Positions 17,576-27,620 of a stretch of 64,000 nucleotides of DNA are shown here, one piece after another. The notes below the pieces were generated by a model. That model saw only the letters and a list, made by a program, of their open reading frames with translations, searched no databases and was not told where the DNA came from. Position numbers and translations under genes: made by a program. Source of the stretch: Pelotomaculum terephthalicicum JT (GTDB taxonomy: Bacteria; Bacillota; Desulfotomaculia; Desulfotomaculales; Pelotomaculaceae); contig NZ_JAKNBL010000007.1 in NCBI RefSeq assembly GCF_022410535.1, positions 62,001 to 126,000 on the forward strand, in the 5' to 3' direction. Within the stretch, counting starts at the first letter, position 1. Each line of letters begins with the position of its first letter.

Positions 17576-20053
17576 TTAATTTTTTACACCTGCGATACCG
17601 GATATTTTATTAATATAAAATTCAGTAAGAGACTCGGCGATTTCCATAGTGCTGCCTTCGCTGAAAACCCGGCAGACGGGCTCGTCCGGGTCCGGCAGCA
17701 CCAAAGCCCAGCCATCCCGGTGATAGACTTTCACACCGTCCAGCAGTTCCAACCGGCTGGTAGGAGGATCTTGAATCAGGTACCTGATCACTCGGCCCTT
17801 CGCTTCCCAGGAAACCGGAACTTCCCGCCTGTCTGTAAAAAACGACGGTATTTCATCCAGCATCTCCGACAAAGAAGTATCGTGACGCGCCATTAGCTCT
17901 AAAACTCGAACCAGAGCTGAAAGAGCGTCAAAGTGCAGGAAAAATTGGGATATTCCCTCCAGGCCTGCATCACCACCGATCAGCACTTTATCCAAGAAGT
18001 CCTGCAGGGCGGTCTTGGTCCGCACCACCCTGCCCTGATAGCGCTCCGCCAATTTCTCTATTGCCCTGGGAGCGGTCACCGGCACCACAACTGAGCCTCC
18101 ACCCCCCTTCAGGATAACCAAAGAGATTAAAGCAATAAGCAGATCGTCTTGTACAACCCGCCCTTTGTTATCTATTAAAATAAGGCGGTCGGCGTTGGGA
18201 TCCAGCACCGCACCTGCGTCGGCGCCGGTTTCCATAACCGTGCGGGCGAGAGACGGCAGCATTTCCTGCCAGGAACGCCAACTGCGGTATTCCGCGCAAC
18301 CCGCTTTAAGGCTGTCATCTGCCAAGGAAAGCCCCAGCTCGCCACATAGACCGGCAACAAACGCTTCAAGGTTGATTCTGTCATAACCCAACAGCAGTTT
18401 AAACCCGGCTCCCCGCAAGCTGTTTCCGTTCAGCCCGACACAGACGGCTGAAATATAACTTGATGACATGTCATGCACCACTGCAGGCGATTTAATCCTG
18501 CTTGCTTCAACCCGTGGAAAATCTTCCCTGGCCAGCGCATTCTCAATCTTTCGCTCCAGTCCTCTGGGGATGTTCCCGCCACGGGCGTCCGTAAAAATCA
18601 TCACCAGCTTGTCCGGAGTCAAAGGTGAAACCTTGATATGCACACCCCCTTTGCAATTCAGGGAACGTACACTGTAACGGTGCATCGGTGTGATACCTGT
18701 CCCCAGATCCAAAACCTCGGCACCCGCCGACTGCAATCCACTGATTACCGCCTCCTTGATCATTAGTGACGCGTTGTAACTGTCGCCACTCACGGCAAGA
18801 CGCGCCCCGACTCCGGATACAGAACCAAAGGCGGCGCCTACTCTGGCGGCAAATTCAGGGGTGACTTCCATGTTGATGAGTCCGCTGATCCCCTCGAAAC
18901 CAAAAATTTTCTTAGGGGAACACGTCCCCCAGATCAGACTCTGCCGCACGGTAGCACCGGTTTCCACCAGTTTGTGAGGCCATAACTTGACATCAGGCTT
19001 TAAAAGACTGTTTTCCATGATAATAGAATCGTCACCCACCACCGCGCCTTCATAAATACCGGCCTGTGACTGTACCTGAACCCGGTTGCCCACCACCGCG
19101 CCCCGCAGGGCCGCGCCTGTTCCCACGTAAACATTGTTCCAGAGCACGCTTCTTTTAATGGACGCCCTCTCGCGAACCAGGCAGCCAGGCCCCAGTACGG
19201 TAAAGGGTTCAATCATCACGCCCGCATCCAGCTGGCAGTTGGCCCCGATCAGGGCGGGGCCTTTTATTGACGCTTGCGGATTGATGAAAGCCCCTTCCTC
19301 CACCCAGACACCAGGTGATGATTCTGTACCCGGAATATTAATGTTTACTTTACCTGACAGCGCTTCATGATGTGCCTGCAAATATTGGGTCAGATTCCCG
19401 ATATCGCACCAGTAACCCGAGAGAACCAGGCCGAATAATGGCTTCTTATTCTTTAAAAGCAATGGAAACAAGTCCTGGCTGAAGTCAAATTTCTGACCGG
19501 GAGCGAAATATTCCAACACTTCCGGCTCAAGCACGTAAATCCCGGTGTTGACCGTATCGCTGAAAACTTCACTCCAACCGGGCTTTTCCAGAAATTGAGT
19601 TATTTTTCCGTCCTTACCGGTGATCACCACCCCGTATTCCAGCGGGCAATCAACCCTGGTAAGCACCAATGTAGCCATCGCACCCTGTTTTTTATGAAAT
19701 TCCACCGCCCGGGAAAGATCCAGGTCTGTTAAAGCATCCCCGCTAATCACCAAGAAAGTCTCGTCGAGAAAACCGGCCGCGTTTTTAACACTGCCGGCAG
19801 TTCCCAAAGGAGTTTCCTCAACAAAATACTGTAGATGCACACCGTATTCCGCGCCATTGGAAAAATGATCGCGGATTGCTTCCGGCTGGTACTGCAGAGT
19901 CACACCGATATCAGTGATGCCGTTTTTTTGCAGCAGTTCAACTATATGCGCCATAACCGGCCTGTTTAATAACGGAACCATCGGCTTGGGTCTGCCGCAG
20001 GTGAGCGGTCTGAGACGCGACCCCTCACCCCCGGCCATAATAATTGCCTTCAT
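17576..20053 (-). CDS. Nucleotidyltransferase / phosphomannomutase-like fusion
   Basis: An N-terminal NTP-transferase (about residues 1-230; [26 protein letters not shown]-type loops) is joined to a left-handed beta-helix segment (about 245-370, many [17 protein letters not shown]-like hexapeptides) and a C-terminal phosphohexomutase-like module (about 380-825). It would make a sugar nucleotide, GDP-mannose or ADP/UDP-glucose, from a sugar 1-phosphate. The mutase part looks degenerate. Where active enzymes have a TASHNP phosphoserine loop it reads [11 protein letters not shown], and the metal loop is DPNADRL instead of DPDGDR. ATG at 20053 follows GGAGGG. Next to a GT4 glycogen-synthase-like gene, so a role in glucan synthesis is likely. 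Confidence 0.85.
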   Translation of the reverse strand: MKAIIMAGGEGSRLRPLTCGRPKPMVPLLNRPVMAHIVELLQKNGITDIGVTLQYQPEAIRDHFSNGAEYGVHLQYFVEETPLGTAGSVKNAAGFLDETFLVISGDALTDLDLSRAVEFHKKQGAMATLVLTRVDCPLEYGVVITGKDGKITQFLEKPGWSEVFSDTVNTGIYVLEPEVLEYFAPGQKFDFSQDLFPLLLKNKKPLFGLVLSGYWCDIGNLTQYLQAHHEALSGKVNINIPGTESSPGVWVEEGAFINPQASIKGPALIGANCQLDAGVMIEPFTVLGPGCLVRERASIKRSVLWNNVYVGTGAALRGAVVGNRVQVQSQAGIYEGAVVGDDSIIMENSLLKPDVKLWPHKLVETGATVRQSLIWGTCSPKKIFGFEGISGLINMEVTPEFAARVGAAFGSVSGVGARLAVSGDSYNASLMIKEAVISGLQSAGAEVLDLGTGITPMHRYSVRSLNCKGGVHIKVSPLTPDKLVMIFTDARGGNIPRGLERKIENALAREDFPRVEASRIKSPAVVHDMSSSYISAVCVGLNGNSLRGAGFKLLLGYDRINLEAFVAGLCGELGLSLADDSLKAGCAEYRSWRSWQEMLPSLARTVMETGADAGAVLDPNADRLILIDNKGRVVQDDLLIALISLVILKGGGGSVVVPVTAPRAIEKLAERYQGRVVRTKTALQDFLDKVLIGGDAGLEGISQFFLHFDALSALVRVLELMARHDTSLSEMLDEIPSFFTDRREVPVSWEAKGRVIRYLIQDPPTSRLELLDGVKVYHRDGWALVLPDPDEPVCRVFSEGSTMEIAESLTEFYINKISGIAGVKN

Positions 20054-20075
20054 GAGATACCCTCCGTTTGCACGT

Positions 20076-21323
20076 CTAACTATATCTGGTCAGCATCCGG
20101 CCTACCCGGTCGAATATTTTTTCCTGCCGGCCGGTTGGCAGCCGGGGAGCGCTCCGGTGCGCTTCCCACACTTCCTGGTAAACTGAGGCTGTTTGCCAGG
20201 CTATTTTCCCCCAGTTAAACTCGTTTAAAACCCGGCTATAAGCGTTTTCTCTCAATTTATCACCAAACTGAGGCTGCTTTAGGATCGCCAAAATGTTCTG
20301 CGCCAGGGAATGGCTGTCACCGGTATATGTTTTCAGACCATCAATGCCATGGTTGACAATTTCACCGAGTCCGCCGCTGTCGGAAACCACTACCGGTGTC
20401 CGGGCGGCCATCGCTTCCAGGGCCACAATCCCAAAAGGCTCGTATAAACTTGGGAAAACAGCCACGTCTGCCCAACCGTACAGGTTGTTCCGAACTGTGT
20501 CATTTATGTACCCGGTAAAGTACACCCTGTTCGCGATGCCGCTAAGCATCGCCTGTCTCTTCAGAGAGTCCATAAAGGGGCCTTTGCCTGCGATAACAAA
20601 CTTGGTCCGGGGATGATGAGCGAGAATTTCAGGCGCCGCGTCCAGCAAAACTTGAACTCCTTTTTCTCTAACCAGCCTGCCCACATAGAAAACTATCTGC
20701 TCATCAGGGGCGGCATAATCACTGCGCCGGGCATTACTCTCGCGGATTTTAAAATTAGTGTGGTCGACCCCGTTTGGAATGACCTTTATTTTATCTTGGG
20801 GAATCTGAAAAACATGTCTCAATTCGCCTTCCATATAATGGCTGCAGCAAATCACCCGCCAGGATTCATAGGCGAGCCACCACTCGATATCGCTGATATG
20901 CCTTTGAATATCATTATGCAAGCCGTGATTCCGTCCATATTCAGTAGCGTGCAAGGTAGCGACCAAAGGAATCTTCCAAGAGTGTTTGAGCGCTCGCGCA
21001 GCATAAGCGACCAGCCAGTCGTGGGCATGCAGGATGTGGATTTCACCCAAATCGCCTGAAATTGAAATAGCACGTTCCAGCAAGGCAACGTTAAACTGCG
21101 CAACCCAGGTGACAAAATCAGGTGATGATATTTGATACGGCTCAACCCGGTAGACTTTAACCCCGTGCACTTTTTCATAAGCGGGAGTTCCCTGGCCGCC
21201 TGAGGTAATCAGGTGAACATCCACCCCATTTTCCGTCAGAGCGTTAGTCAAGTCATAAACGTGCTGAGCCAGACCGCCGACACTTTTAGGCGGGTACTCC
21301 CAGGACAACATCAGCACTCTCAA
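20076..21323 (-). CDS. GT4 glycosyltransferase, glycogen synthase-like
   Basis: Retaining GT-B glycosyltransferase probably elongating an alpha-glucan. The N-terminal half starts [21 protein letters not shown], with the glycine-rich acceptor loop typical of GT4/GT5 glycogen synthases, then [12 protein letters not shown] and LHATEYGRN. The nucleotide-sugar half has [12 protein letters not shown] and the E-x7-E-like signature [17 protein letters not shown]. The frame is open from TTG 21332, but GGGGG sits next to that codon. TTG at 21323, 10 nt further, gives [12 protein letters not shown], so I start there (415 aa). Downstream of a starch-binding-module gene and upstream of the sugar-nucleotide enzyme; the three probably form one operon. 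Confidence 0.88.
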   Translation of the reverse strand: MRVLMLSWEYPPKSVGGLAQHVYDLTNALTENGVDVHLITSGGQGTPAYEKVHGVKVYRVEPYQISSPDFVTWVAQFNVALLERAISISGDLGEIHILHAHDWLVAYAARALKHSWKIPLVATLHATEYGRNHGLHNDIQRHISDIEWWLAYESWRVICCSHYMEGELRHVFQIPQDKIKVIPNGVDHTNFKIRESNARRSDYAAPDEQIVFYVGRLVREKGVQVLLDAAPEILAHHPRTKFVIAGKGPFMDSLKRQAMLSGIANRVYFTGYINDTVRNNLYGWADVAVFPSLYEPFGIVALEAMAARTPVVVSDSGGLGEIVNHGIDGLKTYTGDSHSLAQNILAILKQPQFGDKLRENAYSRVLNEFNWGKIAWQTASVYQEVWEAHRSAPRLPTGRQEKIFDRVGRMLTRYS

Positions 21324-21361
21324 TAATTTCAAACCCCCTTAAACCTATTGTTTTATAAACA

Positions 21362-21739
21362 CTAATAACGTTGACTCCCGTCATGAATTTGAAAGCTCCA
21401 ATTTGCCCCATTATTATTATCCCAGTTATTCGCGCTATCCTTGAAGCAAAAGTTTAACCTGCCTTCAAAGTTTTGCACGGTAATATCACTCACCCAGCCC
21501 CAACCGGTATGTTCCATTCGCATATCATGCACCTCGCGCCAATCTTTATCCCGGCCATAACCATAGTGCAGGTAAACCTGTCCGTTTCCTTCCTTGCCAA
21601 GCAAGCCGTTATAAAAAACTGTTACCTCCTGCCCCGCGGTAATCGGGGTTGGATCTACCACAACACCACCGGGGTAATCAGCTTCACTCATAGCTTTGAG
21701 CCGCGCCTCACCTTCACCGAATCTAGTAGGGTTAGCCAA
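21362..21739 (-). CDS. Small protein with starch/glycogen-binding module (CBM25/53-like)
   Basis: About 125 aa, almost entirely one carbohydrate-binding module. The key pattern is PTPITAGQEVTVFYNG, QVYLHYGYG..WREVHDMRM, GWGWVSDITV and LNFCFKDSANNWDNNNGANWSF, typical of CBM25/CBM53 domains that bind alpha-1,4-glucans. There is no catalytic domain and no signal peptide, so it should act in the cytoplasm. It may tether glucan for the glycogen-synthase-like enzyme encoded 38 nt downstream. Two TTG codons are possible; 21739 is 9 nt from GAGGAG, while 21748 touches it, so I choose 21739. Confidence 0.85.
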   Translation of the reverse strand: MANPTRFGEGEARLKAMSEADYPGGVVVDPTPITAGQEVTVFYNGLLGKEGNGQVYLHYGYGRDKDWREVHDMRMEHTGWGWVSDITVQNFEGRLNFCFKDSANNWDNNNGANWSFQIHDGSQRY

Positions 21740-21835
21740 GATAATCAACTCCTCGGAAAATTTTTCTTTATTAGTATGGTTGGCAAATTAATTTTTATAC
21801 TTACCCATAAACCATAAAAAGCATCATTTCCCAAA

Positions 21836-21870
21836 GCGACAAAAAACCGGATGGAATCATCCATCCGGTT
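21836..21870 (-). terminator. Terminator after leuD-like gene
   Basis: A 10-bp perfect stem AACCGGATGG/CCATCCGGTT with a 6-nt loop (21845-21870) and a T-run on the minus strand (21841-21846 as A). It lies about 60 nt past the leuD-like stop and separates that operon from the CBM gene. Confidence 0.88.
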
Positions 21871-21928
21871 AAATATTAAGTCAATTTTTCTATCCTCACC
21901 ACTGCATAGATAAAATGCTTTTTCATCA

Positions 21929-22429
21929 TTAACCAAAATTAAACCCGCCGAATTTCCTGAAGTGAGCAGCCAGACCACCGTCGTTCAAAATCTTGATCAT
22001 TACAGCCGGCAGCGGCTTGATTGGAATCGTGTTCCCTTTTGTTTTATTATTGATCACTCCGGCTGCCAGATCTACAACTATTTCATCCCCCTGGTCAATC
22101 TGGTCGGTGTCGCACTCCACCACAGGCAGACCTGTATTAATAGCGTTACGGTAAAAAATACGGGCAAACGATTTAGCCAGTACAGCACTTACGTCCGCGT
22201 ATTTGATCGCCAGGGGAGCCTGCTCGCGGGAAGAACCACAACCAAAATTGGAACCACCGACAATAAAGTCGCCTGACGAAACTTTTTCATAAAAATCCGG
22301 GTCAAGGTCTTCCATTACATGCTTGGCCAGTTCCTTCATATCAAGCGTTTTAAATTTATATTTGCCTGAGATAATATAATCCGTATTTACATCGTTGCCA
22401 AATTTATGGGCTTTTCCGCTAAACTCCAT
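21929..22429 (-). CDS. LeuD-like dehydratase, small subunit
   Basis: Small (swivel) subunit of the aconitase/isopropylmalate-isomerase family. Seen: HKFGNDVNTDYIISGKYKF, VGGSNFGCGSSREQAPLAIK, AKSFARIFYRNAINTGLPVVEC. At 166 aa it is the short archaeal-type length. The substrate loop after the DTDYIIS motif reads KYKFKT. Characterised isopropylmalate enzymes have a YLVY-like loop and homoaconitases YLRT, so the substrate is uncertain. It partners the LeuC-like subunit encoded 42 nt upstream. ATG at 22429 follows AGGTG. Candidates are homocitrate, isopropylmalate, citrate and dimethylmalate. Confidence 0.85.
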   Translation of the reverse strand: MEFSGKAHKFGNDVNTDYIISGKYKFKTLDMKELAKHVMEDLDPDFYEKVSSGDFIVGGSNFGCGSSREQAPLAIKYADVSAVLAKSFARIFYRNAINTGLPVVECDTDQIDQGDEIVVDLAAGVINNKTKGNTIPIKPLPAVMIKILNDGGLAAHFRKFGGFNFG

Positions 22430-22471
22430 AAAAACACCTACTTTGCAAATTATTCTAACATTAATTATTTA

Positions 22472-23725
22472 TTATATGAATTCCCGCGGGTCGGTTATCT
22501 TCCCGGTCAAAGCGCTGGCGGCTACTGTGGCGGGAGAGGCGAGGAAAATCTCAGCATTAGAGTTACCCATCCTTCCCTTGAAATTCCGGTTGGCAGTTGA
22601 GATAACCGTTTCACCATCGGAAGGCACACCGTTGTGCGTACCCACGCAAGGGCCGCAGCCGGGTGTAACTATAGCCGCGCCGGACTCTACCAGAGTCTGG
22701 ATAATCCCTTCCGCCATGGCATCCAAGAATATCCGCCGGGATGCCGGTGCCACGATCATGCGGACGTCCGGGTGGACTTTGCGATTAGCGAGAATGCCGG
22801 CGGCAATACGCAGGTCTTCCAGCCGACCGTTGGTACAAGTGCCGAGCAGCGCCTGCTGGATGGGCTTTCCTGCCACATCGCCTACAGGCGCGACATTGTC
22901 TACTTTGTGAGGCTTGGCCACCTGGGGCTCAAGCTTTGACACATCATATTCACGTACTTTAGCATATATCGCGTCCCCGTCGGCAACCACCTGGGTAAAT
23001 TCACGTTTGGTGAATCTGCGCAGCCAGTCGTATGTTTTATCGTCGGCTTCCATCAAGCCGGCTTTAGCGCCCATTTCAATGGCCATGTTGGCGATAGTGA
23101 AGCGCGCCTCCTGGGATAGGGCGGCAATCGCTTCGCCAACATACTCGGCAGCCATGTAAGTAGCGCCGTCGGCGGTAACATCCCCAATCAAATAAAGAAT
23201 CAAATCTTTAGAAAACACACCCGGCGGCAATGTCCCATTACAAACGAATTTAAAAGTCTCCGGCACTTTAAACCACATCTGTCCCGAGATCAAGCCGCCG
23301 GCCAGGTCGGTTGAACCTACTCCGGTGGAGAAAGCGTTCAGCGCTCCATAAGTACAGGTGTGCGAGTCGGCGCCGATAACCAGGCTGCCCGGCCCTACCT
23401 CCCCGCTCTCGGGAATCAGCTGGTGACACACACCTTCACCGATGTCATAAAGGCGAAACATCTTTTCTCTGACAAACTCCCTCATCAACTTATGCAGGGC
23501 GGAAACTCCTTCATTCGGGCTGGGAGCGCTGTGATCTATCACAAAAGCAACTTTTTCATGGTCAAAGACTTCCTTCCCGTTCATATCATTAAAAGCGTTA
23601 ATTGCTAAAGGAGCGGTGCCGTCCTGACCCATTACGTAGTCGACCCGCGCCACCACAATCTCGTTGGCGCGGGCTGTCTGGCCACAGTGACTGGAAAGAA
23701 TCTTCTCAATGATTGTCTGGCCCAA
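22472..23725 (-). CDS. LeuC-like dehydratase, large [4Fe-4S] subunit
   Basis: Large subunit of an isopropylmalate/homoaconitate-type hydro-lyase. The three cluster cysteines are in GTCTNGRLED and TPGCGPCVGTHNG. Other motifs are DHSAPSPN, GADSHTCTYGALNAFSTGVGSTD and APASRRIFLDAM. At 417 aa it is the short two-subunit form (LeuC type 2), found in archaea and many anaerobic Firmicutes. TTG at 23725 follows AGAGGGA and lies 3 nt from the stop of the NifV-like gene, so translation is coupled. With the NifV-like synthase it forms a chain-elongation-like trio: synthase, then isomerase. Confidence 0.9.
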   Translation of the reverse strand: MGQTIIEKILSSHCGQTARANEIVVARVDYVMGQDGTAPLAINAFNDMNGKEVFDHEKVAFVIDHSAPSPNEGVSALHKLMREFVREKMFRLYDIGEGVCHQLIPESGEVGPGSLVIGADSHTCTYGALNAFSTGVGSTDLAGGLISGQMWFKVPETFKFVCNGTLPPGVFSKDLILYLIGDVTADGATYMAAEYVGEAIAALSQEARFTIANMAIEMGAKAGLMEADDKTYDWLRRFTKREFTQVVADGDAIYAKVREYDVSKLEPQVAKPHKVDNVAPVGDVAGKPIQQALLGTCTNGRLEDLRIAAGILANRKVHPDVRMIVAPASRRIFLDAMAEGIIQTLVESGAAIVTPGCGPCVGTHNGVPSDGETVISTANRNFKGRMGNSNAEIFLASPATVAASALTGKITDPREFI

Positions 23726-23727
23726 TG

Positions 23728-24861
23728 TTAATCCCTCTTTCCAAAATAGTCTTCGTAAAAATAAACCAGTTCTTTATCAAAAAGCGGCCGCTTCATTGAA
23801 ACCGCATGAGAACGGATACTTGGCAGCAATTCCTGTGCCTGGTGTTCGGTTAACATTATCCCGTATTCAGCAAATTTTGACCTCAACGCCGCCGAACCGG
23901 AATGCTTGCCGATCACAATCTGGCGTTCAAGGCCGACTTCCTCAGGTGCGTAAGCTTCATATGTCTTTGGGTTTTTTATAATACCGTCGGAATGAATCCC
24001 GGATTCATGCGCAAACATATTGGATCCTACGATAGCCTTCCAGGCGGGTAGTTCCCTGCCTGAAGCGCGGGACACATATTCAGCCACTTCAACAAACATT
24101 TCCGTTTTGAAATTAAGGTTGATATCAAACAGGTGTTTTAAAGCCATTACCACTTCTTCCAGAGCGGCGTTGCCGGCCCGCTCACCAAGTCCCATAATGG
24201 TAACCCCGGCGTAATTGGCGCCGGCTTTTACCCCGGCTATAGTATTGGCGGTAGCCATCCCGAAATCATTGTGGGTATGCATTTCAATGTCTATGTCAAC
24301 GTTATCTCTAATCTGTTTAATCCGTTCGCTAATAGTGAAAGGATCCATTATCCCGACAGTGTCGCAATACCGCAAGCGGTTGGCGCCGGCTTCCTTGGCG
24401 GCCTTGGCAAACTGGAGCAAAAAATCCATATCGCTGCGGGAAGCGTCTTCCGCGTTGACTGATATCTCCATTCCTTCCTTTTTGGCGAAACGAGTGGCAT
24501 TGACCATTTGCTCAATTACCCACTCTCTGGTAGTTTTAAGCTTATACTTGATATGGATATCCGAGGTGGAAATAGAGATCGCCACCGCATCTACGCCACA
24601 TTCAAGAGAAGCTTCAATATCTTTGAGCACCGGCCTGTTCCAGCCCATGATGCTGGCTCTTAATCCGGCCTTGCAAATAGCCGTGATAGCTTCTTTTTCA
24701 TCCCCACCCATAACCGGTATACCTGCTTCGATCTGGTCCACTCCCAGTTCATCCAGAAACTTTGCAATCCGCAATTTTTCCCTGTTGGCAAAAACGACCC
24801 CCGCTGTTTGTTCCCCATCTCTCAAGGTTGTGTCTACGATAACTATTTTTCTTTTCTGCAC
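23728..24861 (-). CDS. NifV-like homocitrate/isopropylmalate-type synthase
   Basis: DRE-TIM metallolyase condensing acetyl-CoA with a 2-oxo acid. The signature is VDTTLRDGEQTAGVVF (residues 9-24, with R14, D15 and E17), plus EMHTHNDFGMATAN (metal His pair), GLGERAGNAALEEVVMAL and SGIHSDGI. At 377 aa it lacks the LeuA regulatory domain, as NifV does. Homocitrate synthase is the first guess, but Re-citrate synthases of anaerobic clostridia belong to the same family and are often misnamed this way. No nif genes are in the window. The start is GTG at 24861 with GAGGTGAT 8 nt upstream. Followed by LeuC/LeuD-like genes in one operon. Confidence 0.85.
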   Translation of the reverse strand: MQKRKIVIVDTTLRDGEQTAGVVFANREKLRIAKFLDELGVDQIEAGIPVMGGDEKEAITAICKAGLRASIMGWNRPVLKDIEASLECGVDAVAISISTSDIHIKYKLKTTREWVIEQMVNATRFAKKEGMEISVNAEDASRSDMDFLLQFAKAAKEAGANRLRYCDTVGIMDPFTISERIKQIRDNVDIDIEMHTHNDFGMATANTIAGVKAGANYAGVTIMGLGERAGNAALEEVVMALKHLFDINLNFKTEMFVEVAEYVSRASGRELPAWKAIVGSNMFAHESGIHSDGIIKNPKTYEAYAPEEVGLERQIVIGKHSGSAALRSKFAEYGIMLTEHQAQELLPSIRSHAVSMKRPLFDKELVYFYEDYFGKRD

Positions 24862-25062
24862 GTTGTTTAATCACCTCAATCAACCAGCTAAAAATCAGTA
24901 AACCATAATTACTAAAAATATGGGTAAACCCCGACAATTATCTAGGTGAATAGTATCATAAAATTATGTAACTTAAAAGCTAAAATGACATTAATGACAA
25001 CCCTAATATTGTATACAAAGATTGACATATCAATTATCTAACCACGGGTTCGCAATGGAGAT

Positions 25063-25108
25063 TCAAAATAGAAAGAGCACTACCCTTGCTAGGAGCGCTC
25101 TTTCTATT
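25063..25108 (-). terminator. Hairpin with U-tract near the satP/nifV gap
   Basis: A 12-bp perfect stem AATAGAAAGAGC/GCTCTTTCTATT (25067-25108). On the minus strand it ends in TTTT. It lies about 50 nt upstream of the satP stop in map order, so it is transcribed after nifV-side promoters only in the opposite sense; as drawn on the minus strand it precedes satP's 3' end from the nifV side. Its most natural use is a terminator-like barrier between the two units. No gene was seen in 24862-25157. Confidence 0.6.
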
Positions 25109-25157
25109 TATCCTGAACGCTTAATTTTTGGCTTAATACCCGGAACTTCCACATTAC

Positions 25158-25730
25158 TTATGATTTGCTGTACAATTCTTCCAGCACTTGAGCCAGGGCT
25201 GCGTAGATAGCTGAAAAACCGCAGATAATACCTTCCCATCCGGCAATATGCGTGATTGCCTCATTGCCAGTCCAGTCTCCTGCGGCAAGCAGGAAAAACA
25301 GCACGGCCAGAGAGCCAAACACAAACTGAAGTCGCCGATTGATTTTTAGTGTCCCAATAAACATAACCGCCGTAAAAAGACCCCACATAAAAAGATATGC
25401 TCCCATAGCAACGCTTTCAGTGGCATCTCCCCATTTCACTTTGGGCATAACCAGCAAACCAACTAGCGAGAGCCAGAACAATCCATAAGAAGTAAAGGCG
25501 GTAGTGCCGAAAGTGTTACCCTTTTTCCATTCCATTAATCCGGCGATAATCTGTGCTATGCCACCGTAAAAAATACCCATGGCCAGGATCATGCTACCCA
25601 ATGCAAAAAAGCCGGCATTATGCAAATTGAGAAGTACTGTCGTCATACCAAACCCCAATAAACCAAGGGGGGCGGGATTAGCTGTGGAATCTACCATACT
25701 GAAGATTGATTGGTTGGATTTTTCTGCCAT
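25158..25730 (-). CDS. satP: Acetate/succinate transporter SatP family (GPR1/FUN34/YaaH)
   Basis: Small inner-membrane carrier with about six transmembrane helices that moves acetate or succinate with protons. The family signature [23 protein letters not shown] lies near the N-terminus (residues 17-40). Further support comes from [35 protein letters not shown], the most conserved part of the family. At 190 aa it is the standard bacterial length. ATG at 25730 follows AGGAGG. It stands alone. Acetate export would fit an acetate-producing or acetate-using anaerobe, as the hydrogenase and NifV-like genes also suggest. Confidence 0.94.
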   Translation of the reverse strand: MAEKSNQSIFSMVDSTANPAPLGLLGFGMTTVLLNLHNAGFFALGSMILAMGIFYGGIAQIIAGLMEWKKGNTFGTTAFTSYGLFWLSLVGLLVMPKVKWGDATESVAMGAYLFMWGLFTAVMFIGTLKINRRLQFVFGSLAVLFFLLAAGDWTGNEAITHIAGWEGIICGFSAIYAALAQVLEELYSKS

Positions 25731-26065
25731 GTTTATCCTCCTATCATGTTATTTTCAATAACAATAGTCAAAACCATATTCAATTACAAAAACTTTTCCA
25801 CTCCAGAATCATACCACCTGCTCATAAATGTTGACCGGCAAATTATGCCCGTCCCTTAAGAAATAAAAATAATTCCAGCGGCATTTCTGAAAAAAGTGGG
25901 CTTGCAAGCTGTTGTCATAGCCAAACACGTAATTCCAGTGACTTCGTTCAGATTACAGCCTGCGTCAACATTGGGAAAGCTTAACCTTACTCCTCAAACT
26001 TTGCGTCCGCTTCAATTTCTTCCTTAGTTCTGTGAGCTCCACCACCCCCTTATTGAAACCTAAAA
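25731..26065. other. Non-coding gap between satP and gatB
   Basis: No credible gene in about 335 nt. A short minus-strand stretch near 25985-26050 can be read as a hydrophilic tail (GAHRTKEEIEADAKFEE then stop), which might be a remnant, but nothing upstream extends it. satP regulatory sequence should lie near 25740-25800. Confidence 0.4.
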
Positions 26066-26069
26066 ATTG

Positions 26070-26105
26070 AAAAAATGCTTAACATAAAATAAAATACGTT
26101 AAGCA
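26070..26105 (-). terminator. Terminator of the gatCAB operon
   Basis: An 8-bp stem TGCTTAAC/GTTAAGCA with an AT-rich loop (26076-26105). On the minus strand it is followed by six T. It lies about 70 nt past the gatB stop. Confidence 0.75.
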
Positions 26106-26173
26106 AAAAGAAACACATTCTATTAAAATATATATAGTCTAAACGTTAGTGTCAATACTTTAATTATAAAATA

Positions 26174-27613
26174 TTAACTCAAACGCTCCTTCAACAGTTT
26201 ATTTACCATTTCAGGATTGGCCTTGCCCCTGGAAGCTTTCATCACCTGGCCGACCAGGAAACCTAAAGCGCGGTCCTTGCCGGCCCGGAAGTCTTCCACC
26301 GACTTTTGATTATTAGCGATAACTTCATCCACAATGGCCGCTATGGCACCCTCATCACTGATCTGGACTAGTCCTTTTTCTTTTACGATGGTTTCGGCAT
26401 CCTTGCCTGAAGCGAACATTTCTTCAAATACTGTTTTGGCTATTTTGCCGCTAATCGTTCCCTTTTCTAATAATTGCAGCATGGCGGCCAGCTGCTCCGG
26501 CTTGATCGGGCAATCGGTTATATCTGTATTATTTGCGTTGAGCAGCCGGGAGAGATCTCCCATCACCCAGTTGCTAACTGTCTTGGGGTTTGAGTAGGCA
26601 ACCACGCAGGCTTCAAAGTAATCGGCCAATTCCTTGGTGTTTGTCAGCACCATGGCGTCATAGGCGGGCAGTCCGAACTCGCCGACATACCGCTCTTTGC
26701 GGTCGTCCGGCAACTCGGGAAGCGAACGCTTGATCTCGTCCACCCATTCCCGGTCAATCACCATCGGCACCAGGTCCGGGTCCGGCAGGTAACGGTAATC
26801 ATGCGCGTATTCCTTGCTGCGCATGGAAAGAGTCACACCTTTTCCCTCGTCCCAGGTGCGGGTTTCCTGAATAATCCGGCCGCCATCCTCTACAACCTCA
26901 ATTTGCCGCTCCACCTCATAAGTGAGCGCTTTCTGTAAAGCTTTAAAAGAATTCATGTTTTTAATTTCTGTTTTTACGCCAAATTCCTTACTGCCGGCGG
27001 GACGCACCGAAACGTTGGCGTCACAGCGCAGGCTGCCCTCTTCCATTTTGCAATCGGAAACACCGGTATACTGGATAATAGCCTTTAATTTATTGAGGTA
27101 CTCGTACGCTTCTTCCGGCGAGCGCAGGTCGGGTTCGGACACAATTTCAATCAGAGGCACCCCGGCCCGGTTGTAATCCACCAGGGAAAAAGGCGTGGTG
27201 GTAATAGTTCCCTGGTGCACGAGTTTGCCGGTATCTTCTTCCATGTGCAGGCGGGTGATCCCGATCCTTCTCGTTTCCCCGTTTACGTCTATGTTGAGGT
27301 AGCCGTGCTCGGCGATTGGCAAATCGTACTGGGATATTTGGTAATTCTTGGGCATGTCCGGATAATAGTAGTTTTTCCGGTCAAACTTGGAATAGCTTGC
27401 GATCCGGCAATTGAGCGCCAGCGCGGCGCGGATTGCATACTCAACTACATTTTTATTGACCACCGGGAGCACCCCCGGCAGCCCCATGCAGACCGGGCAA
27501 ACGTGAGTATTGGGCTCACTGCCGAATTCGGCGGTGGAATCGCAGAATATTTTGGACCTGGTCTTCAATTCCACGTGTACTTCCAGACCAATAACAGTTT
27601 CATACTGGGTCAA
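26174..27613 (-). CDS. gatB: Asp-tRNA(Asn)/Glu-tRNA(Gln) amidotransferase subunit B
   Basis: Subunit of the GatCAB complex that phosphorylates and amidates misacylated Glu-tRNA(Gln) and Asp-tRNA(Asn). Seen: [63 protein letters not shown] and the C-terminal YqeY-like tail ([30 protein letters not shown]). The frame is open to 27628, but the SD GGGAGGG lies 6 nt before TTG at 27613, giving [11 protein letters not shown] (479 aa). The SD abuts repeat copy B. It follows gatA after 69 nt, the order being gatC-gatA-gatB. Confidence 0.97.
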   Translation of the reverse strand: MTQYETVIGLEVHVELKTRSKIFCDSTAEFGSEPNTHVCPVCMGLPGVLPVVNKNVVEYAIRAALALNCRIASYSKFDRKNYYYPDMPKNYQISQYDLPIAEHGYLNIDVNGETRRIGITRLHMEEDTGKLVHQGTITTTPFSLVDYNRAGVPLIEIVSEPDLRSPEEAYEYLNKLKAIIQYTGVSDCKMEEGSLRCDANVSVRPAGSKEFGVKTEIKNMNSFKALQKALTYEVERQIEVVEDGGRIIQETRTWDEGKGVTLSMRSKEYAHDYRYLPDPDLVPMVIDREWVDEIKRSLPELPDDRKERYVGEFGLPAYDAMVLTNTKELADYFEACVVAYSNPKTVSNWVMGDLSRLLNANNTDITDCPIKPEQLAAMLQLLEKGTISGKIAKTVFEEMFASGKDAETIVKEKGLVQISDEGAIAAIVDEVIANNQKSVEDFRAGKDRALGFLVGQVMKASRGKANPEMVNKLLKERLS

Positions 27614-27620
27614 ATTTAAC

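Noticed and set aside
21929-23725. Definite naming as leuC/leuD
   Set aside because: Substrate loop and neighbours do not support isopropylmalate over other substrates, so no symbol was given.
24215-24901. A 228-codon plus-strand frame
   Set aside because: It is the antisense shadow of the NifV-like synthase, which has strong family motifs.
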